Assembly (NCBI RefSeq): GCF_011682045.1
Contig: NZ_VVIW01000031.1
Location: 1-64,000, forward strand
DNA from: Massilia aquatica
GTDB lineage: Bacteria; Pseudomonadota; Gammaproteobacteria; Burkholderiales; Burkholderiaceae_D
DNA: 64,000 nt
Reading direction: 5' to 3'
Part shown: positions 8,928 to 15,542 of the stretch, one piece after another
Layout: each line of letters begins with the position of its first letter
How positions within the stretch are numbered: position 1 is the first letter of the stretch
Translations under genes and position numbers: made by a program
Notes under the pieces: generated by a model
What the model saw: only the letters and a program-made list of their open reading frames with translations
Database searches by the model: none
Told to the model about the DNA's origin: nothing

Positions 8928-10945
8928 ATGCCAAAGCAACCCATCCTGATCGAAAATCACCTCGAAACCGGGCCTTCTTCCTACGGCCTGCTGATGGTCC
9001 ACGAGGGCCGCGTCATCACGTATTCGCCGCCACTGGCGACCGTGACCGGCGCGTTTTGCGAGGACGGCCGGGGCGGCCTGATCGCCGCCGCCAGGACCCA
9101 GGGTGGCGGGGCCGGCTACATCAACGCCAGCGGCGACTGGCTGGTCGCGCCCGACCTGGCCGACGCCCGCTCCTTCGGCGCCGGCACACTGGCCCGCTAT
9201 TGCGAGGACGGGCTGTGGGGCTACATGGGCCTCTACGGCACACCGGCGATCGCGCCGCGCTGGCGCCTGGCGCAAGATTTCCAGCACGGCCTGGCCGCCG
9301 TCCTGACCGGCCCGGACACCTGGCGCTACATCGACCAACGCGGCCAATTCGCCTTCGCCGGCGAATTGGCCAACGCCACCGCGTTCAGTGCCAACGGCAT
9401 GGCGGCGGCCCGCCCCGCCTCGAGCGAAAAATTCGGTTACCTGAACCGCCACGGTGCCTGGGTCATCGAACCGTGCTTCGCCGCAGCCATGCCGTTTGCC
9501 GGGCATCCGGTCGCGCCGGCCGCCCGCGAGTACGACCGGTTCGGCCTGATCGACGCGGCCGGCGCATGGCTTGCGCAGCCGGTCCATCGGTACATTGCCC
9601 CATTCAATGCCGACGGCCTTGCGTGGTGCACCGGCGCGCACGGCGACACGTACCTCGACACCAACGGCAATCAGGTTTTCGCGCTGCGCACCGGGCTTTC
9701 CCGTCACATGGTCAACGGGGTGGTGCGCGCCGGCGCGGACACGTACCTCACGCGCCACGGCGTACTTGCGGCAACGGCCGGCATCGGCTGGGGCACCGAA
9801 TTCAACGAGCATGGCATGGCTCTCGCGTTGACGTTGGAGGACGGGCACATGCTCGACCGCGAGGGGCAGGAAATGCCCGGTTGGGGCATCCTGCGCACGG
9901 ATGGCCGGTTCACGCTCGCGCCGCCGGAAAGCATGGAGCCATTTCCGCTGGACCCGCGCCATGGCAGCTTCCTGGCCCCGCAGGCGAACACGCCGCTGGC
10001 CGTCTTTGTCAGCCACGACGACAAGCTGCTCATGCTCGACCGCGATGCCCGCATCGCCTTTCGCCTGTGCATCGAGCAAGGGGGCGATGGCCAGTACAGC
10101 GCGCTGTACGACGACCAGGCGCGCCTGCTGTGGACCAGTCCCGTGAGCGCCACGTTAAAGGCGCCCGAGCGCTTTTTCTATCCTGCCGCCGGGTTCTTGT
10201 ACGACGAACTCGGCCCGGCCGGCCACCTGGCAGAGGTAGTCCGTGCCATGCTGTTCGACACCGAACAGAAATTGCAGCGGCTGGCGCACGATGCGCAGTT
10301 CGGCATCGACGCCTGCGCGCGGCAGGACCAGGCTGAACCCGAGCGCGCGCACGACGACTACGAACACGCCGACGATGAAGATGACGATGCGGACCTGCGG
10401 ATCGCAAAATTCATCCGCACCAGGCGCCGCATCGTCCATTTCTACTACGACAAGGAAGCCGGAGACCGCTACGGCTGCCTCGGTTGGTTACGTAACGAAC
10501 ACCTGTATGAGGTGAGGGAGGACCTGCAAGGCAAACTGTACACACAGTTCGGCGACGGCGAGTCCGATCCGGACTTCATCGGCCGCACGGACAACACATT
10601 TCACACCGCCTGGCCATTCGAGCTGAAGACCCCGCTGACGGACGACGCTGGCGTAGCGCCGGAGGCGAAGCGCCTGTGGATCGCCATGAGCCAAAGCGGC
10701 GGCCGGGGTGACGGCGACGAATGGGGCAGCCTGTGGCTGACCTGCGCCCCATCCATCGAGACGCTGGAGCTGGCGCTGCGGGCACGCTCCAGGCGCGCCG
10801 GGGCGCACGGCGCAGATCGGGAATTGCGCAGCACCGCATCACCCAGGCGATGGCCGAGGTCGCCGTGACGGCATCGCCGGACGCGCTCGACTTCGTCCCG
10901 AGAAAACTGAAAACGGCCGAACCGTGCACCTTGGCCGGGTACTAA
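8928..10945 (+). pseudogene. WG-repeat paralogue 3, internal deletion and frameshift
   Basis: It starts M-P-K-Q-P-I-L-I and follows paralogues 1 and 2 through the WG repeats and middle domain up to L-W-L-T-C-A-P-S-I-E-T-L-E-L-A. About 1.2 kb found in the intact copies is then missing, including the acidic linker and most of the C-terminal repeats. The last 35 or so codons of the family (R-I-T-Q-A-M-A-E-V-A-V up to L-D-F-V-P) follow in a different frame and end at 10945. The shifted reading frame stops at 10868, giving 646 residues. Its leader is also shortened, consistent with deletion between two TCAA repeats. A truncated WG-domain protein could still be made. Confidence 0.85.
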
Positions 10946-10973
10946 CACCGATCGATTGAAAGAAGCTCCGACC

Positions 10974-11464
10974 ATGTCCACCATCCCATCCTGATCCGCA
11001 ATCACCTGCAGGCCGGCGACGGCCCGCGCGAAGTGCTCCTGGTTCACCAAGGCCGCGTGATGCCGACCTCGCCCGCCCTGCTTTCCGCCGGCCCCTTCTG
11101 CGACGACGGCAAGGGCGGCCTGATCGCCCCCGCCCGCACACTCGATGGCGGCGCCGGCTACATCGATGCGCACGGCCGCTGGCTGGTGGCGCCCGGCCTG
11201 GAAAAGACCCACCCCTTCCACGATGGCCTGTCGGGGTTCCGCAAGGACGGGCTGCTGGGGTACATGAACCTTGACGGCGGCATGGCGATCGCACCGCGCT
11301 GGACCGGCGGGCAGCACTGTTCCGATGGCCTGGCGGCGGTGCCGGGCAGCGGCGCCGCAAGCGAACCGTTTGTGGCTCGGGCTGCACTGGAGCGGCGGCA
11401 TTGGCGACGGCGAAGACCACTGTGGCTGCGCACGCCGGCACTCGAGGCCATCGCGCAGGGCTGA
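10974..11464 (+). pseudogene. WG-repeat paralogue 4, fragmented remnant
   Basis: The ATG at 10974 runs into a stop after six codons. From 10982 the next frame reads H-P-I-L-I-R-N-H, the family N-terminus, so a frameshift sits just after the start. WG repeats continue (G-Y-I-D-A-H-G-R-W, G-Y-M-N-L-D-G) to about 11345. Then, in another frame, comes N-R-L-W-L-G-L-H-W-S-G-G-I-G-D-G-E-D, the middle-domain signature. Back in the first frame is P-L-W-L-R-T-P-A-L-E-A, a C-terminal-region motif. Roughly 2.6 kb of the ancestral gene has been lost in at least two deletions. It is a dead copy. Confidence 0.85.
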
Positions 11465-11491
11465 CGGCGCTGCACTGAGCCGGCAGCGCCG
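11465..11491. terminator. hairpin between convergent WG remnant and lipoprotein gene
   Basis: CGGCGCTGC (11465-11473) pairs exactly with GCAGCGCCG (11483-11491), in the short gap between convergent reading frames. No T-tract. It may terminate in both directions. Confidence 0.45.
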
Positions 11492-11495
11492 CCGC

Positions 11496-11816
11496 TCAGC
11501 GACTATCCTTGACCGCGATGTCGACCAGTGTCTTACCGTCGGCACTGACCTTGCAGGTGGTCAGCATGGTTACCGCGCTGCCAGCTTCATTCTTGGCCGA
11601 GAGTTTGATCGCGACCTCCATCTGCCCGCCCGCGCCGTGCGTGACAGGGCTGGGCATGTCGGTGAAATAGGCGATCGACTTGGGATTGGTGGCGCGCGCT
11701 TCTATGGTGCCCATGCAGGTGCGGCGCGCCGCCGCCTCGAGCGGGGTGTCCGAAACGGCCGGCTTGCCGCAGGCAGCCAGGGCCAGGATGATTGGTAGTA
11801 GTGTCAGTTTGTTCAT
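11496..11816 (-). CDS. small putative lipoprotein
   Basis: A 106-residue protein. M-N-K-L-T-L-L-P-I-I-L-A-L-A-A-C-G is a lipoprotein signal peptide with lipobox L-A-A-C, so membrane anchoring after lipidation is expected. The mature part has two more cysteines (T-C-M-G-T-I and T-T-C-K-V) that could form a disulfide. A GGGGA ribosome site favours the second of two adjacent ATG codons (11816) over the first (11819). No family is recognised. It is on the same strand as gluconokinase but 140 bp away, so co-transcription is uncertain. Confidence 0.75.
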   Translation of the reverse strand: MNKLTLLPIILALAACGKPAVSDTPLEAAARRTCMGTIEARATNPKSIAYFTDMPSPVTHGAGGQMEVAIKLSAKNEAGSAVTMLTTCKVSADGKTLVDIAVKDSR

Positions 11817-11956
11817 CATGTCCCCGTAAAGTTGGAAAAATGATACATGAGCGGGCATGTGCGCGGCAAGTGCGGAGCAATGCTTGCCATTTATAGCGAA
11901 CAGAAGCGGATGACTGGCAAGGCGCCGCTGCTGGACGCCGGAAATGGCAAGCATGT

Positions 11957-12463
11957 TCAGGCGCCGAGGATGCGCGCCACCTGTTGGCCGGGCGCGCTGC
12001 CGATGTCGAGCAGCACGCCAGCTTCGTCGCTCTGAAGCGCTTCGAGGTCGCGCAGCTGGCTCTCGAGCAGCGACGGCGGCATGTAGTGGCCGGCGCGCGC
12101 CTGCATGCGCGCCGCGATCAGTTCGCGCGGGCCGTCCAGGTGGGCGAAGCGCAGCGCCGGATCGCCTTCGCGCAGCAGGTCGCGGTAGCGCCGCTTGAGC
12201 GCCGAGCACGACAGCACCAGGCCGGCCCCGCCTGCGCGCGCCTCCCGTATCCGCGCTTGCAGGGCCAGCAGCCAGCCGGCCCGGTCGTCATCGTCGAGCG
12301 GCATGCCGGCCGACATCTTGGCCACGTTGGCGGGCGGGTGAAACTGGTCGCCTTCCACGAACGGCACGCCGAGCTCCTGTGCAAGGGCTTGCCCCACCGT
12401 ACTCTTGCCGCAGCCCGACACCCCCATCACCACCCAGCGAATCTTGTCACCCTGATCGACCAT
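11957..12463 (-). CDS. gntK: gluconokinase
   Basis: A 168-residue P-loop kinase that phosphorylates gluconate to 6-phosphogluconate in the cytoplasm, feeding the Entner-Doudoroff and pentose phosphate routes. The Walker A motif G-V-S-G-C-G-K-S-T is near the N-terminus. It is followed by the GntK signature F-V-E-G-D-Q-F-H-P-P-A-N-V-A-K-M-S-A-G and D-D-D-R-A-G-W-L. C-S-A-L-K-R-R-Y-R-D and Q-A-R-A-G-H-Y-M-P are also typical. The length matches the family. The start at 12463 was chosen over upstream in-frame ATGs because it leaves a normal GntK N-terminus and puts a palindromic operator just upstream. No gluconate permease or dehydratase is adjacent. Confidence 0.92.
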   Translation of the reverse strand: MVDQGDKIRWVVMGVSGCGKSTVGQALAQELGVPFVEGDQFHPPANVAKMSAGMPLDDDDRAGWLLALQARIREARAGGAGLVLSCSALKRRYRDLLREGDPALRFAHLDGPRELIAARMQARAGHYMPPSLLESQLRDLEALQSDEAGVLLDIGSAPGQQVARILGA

Positions 12464-12476
12464 CCTGCCCCCAAAA

Positions 12477-12488
12477 GTTAGCGCTAAC
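12477..12488. promoter_or_regulatory. GntR/LacI-type operator upstream of gntK
   Basis: GTTAGCGCTAAC is a perfect 12-bp palindrome 13 bp upstream of the gluconokinase start. It resembles LacI-family GntR operators, which have a central CG flanked by GTTA/TAAC arms. Repression relieved by gluconate is the expected logic. No gntR gene lies in the window, so the regulator would be encoded elsewhere. Confidence 0.6.
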
Positions 12489-12572
12489 ATCCGAACTCGA
12501 AGTCTAGCGAACTGGGCGTATTTGTAAAGAGTTTTGCGTCGGGCCGGGGCGATGTTGGCCATGATGTCCACA

Positions 12573-12804
12573 GTTGTAAACAAATTCTGTGGATAAGTAT
12601 GTTAACAAGCCATGCGGGACGTCGGCAAGTGCTTGCTTTTAAAGGAGAAAATGGCACTGCCTGATTTTAGGGCACTGTGGACAGTTGCCGGTCAGACTGA
12701 AGTTGCAAACAGAATCTGTGGATAAGTTTGTTAACAAGCCAGCCGCTCGCGTGCTAAGTCCTTGCTTCTAAACACAAAAGTGCACCTGCGTGCTTTTCGG
12801 GCAG
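12573..12804. repeat. imperfect 129-bp-period tandem repeat with two DnaA boxes
   Basis: Units at 12573-12675 and 12702-12804 align across about 103 bp: GTTGxAAACA, then TCTGTGGATAAGT, TGTTAACAAGCCA, CTTGCTT, and a shared CTG...GCTTTT/GATTTT...GGGCA end. Each unit holds TGTGGATAA (12588-12596 and 12717-12725), the exact complement of the consensus DnaA box TTATCCACA. The region lies between gntK and a hypothetical gene. No dnaA, dnaN, rpmH or parAB is nearby, so an origin is unlikely. A regulatory or DnaA-titrating element is possible. Confidence 0.65.
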
Positions 12805-12832
12805 CAGGTATGAAGCGTTTTGGAACGCTTGT

Positions 12833-13420
12833 TCAGCCAATCAGACACCTTGCGAATCCGCCAGGCAGCATGGTTTCTTGCAGATGATCGGTACCGCCTC
12901 TGCGTAGAATGACGTCTTCCGCGCAATACGTTCGGACTGACAGCCGTGCCTGCAATGGGCGCGTAAAGTCCCACAGGACCATGAAGGTGAAACGATCGTT
13001 CTGAGGATCGCTGTTGACCGAACACCTTGCGCCGGAACTCGTTTCGACTTCCATCGAGAACGCGTCTTTCAGGCGCGGTCTTGCCCGCAATTCGGCGGCC
13101 CGGGCCTCGGTCATGGTGAAGTCGAATTCTTCCGATGAATCGTCTTCCGGGAACATGTCGGCCGGCGTCCGGCCCTGATCGAACGGTCCATCGCATTCGA
13201 TCAAGCTGACCTTGACGGACTGTCCCGCTGCGAGCGGGTTGTCGCTGACCCAGATCCGATGTCCGCTTACCTGCTCACCATAGGTGCCACCGTGAATCTC
13301 AAGCGATGCTGGCGTCTCTGCGTCCAGTGAACTATGGACACTGACGTGAAGCAGATGCATGCCATCCACGTTCACAGTCGCCAGAACGGTTCCGTCAACG
13401 TCGATTCTGATTGCCACCAT
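12833..13420 (-). CDS. hypothetical protein
   Basis: A 195-residue soluble protein of unrecognised family, without signal peptide or membrane segment. The N-terminal half (M-V-A-I-R-I-D-V-D-G-T-V-L-A-T-V-N-V-D-G) is rich in short alternating hydrophobic strands, suggesting a beta-sandwich. Residues about 90-105 are acidic (F-P-E-D-D-S-S-E-E-F-D-F). Two cysteines lie near the C-terminus (Y-C-A-E-D and R-C-L-I-G). It ends 19 bp before the M48 peptidase operon on the same strand. No function can be assigned. Confidence 0.7.
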   Translation of the reverse strand: MVAIRIDVDGTVLATVNVDGMHLLHVSVHSSLDAETPASLEIHGGTYGEQVSGHRIWVSDNPLAAGQSVKVSLIECDGPFDQGRTPADMFPEDDSSEEFDFTMTEARAAELRARPRLKDAFSMEVETSSGARCSVNSDPQNDRFTFMVLWDFTRPLQARLSVRTYCAEDVILRRGGTDHLQETMLPGGFARCLIG

Positions 13421-13439
13421 CGCACATCTCCCAAAGTGA

Positions 13440-14255
13440 TCAAGGTACCGGCGCCAGCGGCGTGACCGGCCCCACTTTCATGGCGCCGGCGCGGATCGCG
13501 GCGTTGATCGCATCGATGCGCTGCTGCATGGCCGGATGCGAGGCGACGTAATGGGACAAGCCGCTGGGATCGGCGTCGCCTTCTTTCAGCGAAACAAACA
13601 GCTCGGTGGCCCCGCCCGCATGGCCGTAGCGGCAGTTCAGGATGCGCAAGGCCGCCGCATCGGCCGCCGCTTCGCGCGCGCGCGAATAGGTGGCGTCGCC
13701 CAGTTTTCCGACTGGCGCGACCAGGTCGCTCAAGCCCGAATCGCTGCCGGTCAGCAGCGCCGCCATGCCGTACAGCACAATGCCGCGCCCGAGCGCGCGC
13801 AAATGGTCGCGCTGGGTGATGTGCGACAACTCATGCGCCAGCACGAAGGCCAGGCCGTTTTCGGATTTCACTTCGTCGAGCAGGCCGGTGAAGACGATGA
13901 TGTTGCCGCCCGGCAGAACCGCCGCGTTGGGCGTGTCGGACTTGTGCAAGCTCACATTGGCCGGCAGGCGCAGCCCGGCGCAGGCGCGCATGCTCTCGAC
14001 CAGCGCCTGCACCTGCTCCTGGCGGGCGCGCTCGGCCGGTTCGGTGGGCATCGGCTTGGACGGCAACAGCGCGTACAGGCGCGCTTCGCTGTCGTGATCG
14101 AGGTGCTCGACCGCCGTGTCGACCGCCAGCGCCAGCACCCAGAACAGCAGGGCCGCGCCCGCCAGCAGCCACAGCCCGATCACGAAAAAATCCTTGAGCG
14201 GATGCTGGTCGGAGATATTGTCGTTATGTTCGGGCAGTGAGGGCTGGTATTTCAT
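13440..14255 (-). CDS. M48-family membrane metallopeptidase
   Basis: A 271-residue zinc peptidase of the M48 (Ste24/HtpX-like) family. One hydrophobic segment at about 24-46 anchors the N-terminus. The zinc motif H-E-L-S-H is at 141-145 and the third ligand is Glu195 in R-E-A-A-A-D-A. P-G-G-N-I-I-V-F-T-G-L-L precedes the active site as in YcaL/BepA-like proteins, so a role in envelope protein quality control is plausible. It is the last gene of a minus-strand operon with two YbjQ-type genes, 9 bp after the second. Confidence 0.88.
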   Translation of the reverse strand: MKYQPSLPEHNDNISDQHPLKDFFVIGLWLLAGAALLFWVLALAVDTAVEHLDHDSEARLYALLPSKPMPTEPAERARQEQVQALVESMRACAGLRLPANVSLHKSDTPNAAVLPGGNIIVFTGLLDEVKSENGLAFVLAHELSHITQRDHLRALGRGIVLYGMAALLTGSDSGLSDLVAPVGKLGDATYSRAREAAADAAALRILNCRYGHAGGATELFVSLKEGDADPSGLSHYVASHPAMQQRIDAINAAIRAGAMKVGPVTPLAPVP

Positions 14256-14264
14256 GGCGCGCTG

Positions 14265-14720
14265 TTACTTGGCGAAGTAGATGGCGGTGCCGTAGGCCAG
14301 CACTTCGACCGAGGTCACGCTGCCGGGCCGCTTGCCGGAAATCGACATCGCTTCCAGACGCAGGTTGATGATCTCGTGCGCGTTCGGGCAGCTTTCCTTC
14401 AGGCGCAGCACGGCTTCGCGGCGGGCCCGGTCGATCAGCGTTTCGTGCGAGGTGACGGCGCCGCCGATGAACGAGCGCAAGCCCAGCACAGCCTGCTTGA
14501 AGTAATCGATCGAGACGACCACGTTGCCGTACACCAGTTCACTGCGTTCAACCGGACGGGCCGGATCGAGCAAGGTCTTGAGCGAGGTGGACGGCAGATG
14601 CAGCCAGGTTTTTTCGCGGCTGTGGATCGAGGCGTAATGCTTGGTTTCGGCGGCGCGGCCGAAAAAATAGCCGACCACGACCAACAACAGCCAGAACCCG
14701 AGGATGGCTAACTCAGCCAT
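14265..14720 (-). CDS. membrane-anchored YbjQ/UPF0145-type protein
   Basis: A 151-residue protein. Residues about 4-22 form one membrane helix (L-A-I-L-G-F-W-L-L-L-V-V-V-G-Y-F-F-G). The rest has the YbjQ-like (UPF0145, 'heavy-metal-binding') pattern: V-Y-G-N-V-V-V-S-I-D-Y-F-K, an R-A-R-R-E-A-V-L-R-L helix and an ending V-L-A-Y-G-T-A-I. Metal binding is a family label and no clear ligand set is visible. The start was chosen at 14720, 4 bp after the upstream gene's stop; the upstream extension is a shadow. It is the middle gene of a three-gene operon. Confidence 0.8.
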   Translation of the reverse strand: MAELAILGFWLLLVVVGYFFGRAAETKHYASIHSREKTWLHLPSTSLKTLLDPARPVERSELVYGNVVVSIDYFKQAVLGLRSFIGGAVTSHETLIDRARREAVLRLKESCPNAHEIINLRLEAMSISGKRPGSVTSVEVLAYGTAIYFAK

Positions 14721-14724
14721 CGTC

Positions 14725-15039
14725 TCAGCCCACGGTGACGGCGGTGCCGTACACGTAGATTTCGGCAGCACCAGCGGCCACCGAGGAGGTCGAAAAGCGC
14801 ACATTGACGATCGCGTTGGCGCCCATCTGCTTGGCCTGGGACTGCATGCGCTCGATGGCACTGTCGCGCGATTCGTTGAGCAGCTCGGTGTAACCTTTGA
14901 GCTCGCCACCAACGATGTTCTTCAGGCCGGCCATGATGTCGCGCCCCACGTGCTTGGCACGCACGGTGCTGCCCGAGACGACGCCGTGGCAGGTCATGAT
15001 GTTTTTGCCCGGGATGGTTTCGATATTCGTCATTAACAT
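14725..15039 (-). CDS. YbjQ/UPF0145 family protein
   Basis: A 104-residue cytoplasmic protein that covers the whole YbjQ/UPF0145 family. It opens T-I-P-G-K-N-I, followed by G-V-V-S-G-S-T-V-R-A-K-H-V-G-R-D-I. Then come the L-L-N-E-S-R-D-S-A-I-E-R-M helix and the closing G-A-N-A-I-V-N-V-R-F and Y-G-T-A-V. Related proteins form pentamers; the role is not established. An AAGGA site lies 9 nt before the ATG at 15039; an alternative ATG is at 15033. First gene of the operon with the membrane-anchored paralogue and the M48 peptidase. Confidence 0.85.
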   Translation of the reverse strand: MLMTNIETIPGKNIMTCHGVVSGSTVRAKHVGRDIMAGLKNIVGGELKGYTELLNESRDSAIERMQSQAKQMGANAIVNVRFSTSSVAAGAAEIYVYGTAVTVG

Positions 15040-15542
15040 GAGTTAGGTTCCTTGCTACTTTAAATGGAAGTCAATTATAGTTGCAATCCTGCTAATAAGA
15101 TAGCTTTTCCACACATTTGACAAGTTGACTGCGCATGCATACCGGGCAAAAACGCAACAGGTACGATGCGCCGGCGCTTGCCTGCCGCGAGCCGCGCGGA
15201 CCGCCGCATGCAGCGCGCATGCACCTGCTGTTGCGGGCGCGCTGCGATGCAAGCGCCGCCAGCAGGGCGCCGCGCCATCCTGCACGTCAGTCCCTCTTGC
15301 CGGCAGCTGGCCAATGAAACTATTGAGCTTTCGCCACGAACTGCGTACAGTGGAAAGCTTGTTAAATACTCACATGCGCGTCAGACAGCCATCACCTTGA
15401 CCAACAAACCTTCTTTTCCTGCTCCGCAAGAACAACTTCCTGCCGTCGGCAGCAGAGACGGTTTCGGATATCGTGGCCGACATGGCTTCCATCAACGCCA
15501 TTGGCGTCACCGCACTTTCCTCATCCCCACGGAGCCACCAGC
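15040..15542. other. divergent intergenic region, 500 bp
   Basis: It separates the minus-strand YbjQ operon from the plus-strand TonB receptor. A TATAAT-like -10 for the operon is visible on the minus strand (ATTATA at 15074-15079), without a good -35. The middle (about 15160-15300) is GC-rich and shows no credible coding frame. The receptor has a GGAG about 9 bp before its ATG. No operator was recognised. Confidence 0.4.

Noticed and set aside
2651-10336. Long open frames opposite to or shifted from the WG-repeat genes
   Set aside because: They are shadows of high-GC codon usage. The paralogue alignment identifies the true frame.
12573-12804. Chromosomal or plasmid origin because of DnaA boxes
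   Set aside because: Only two boxes, no AT-rich unwinding element and no replication genes nearby.
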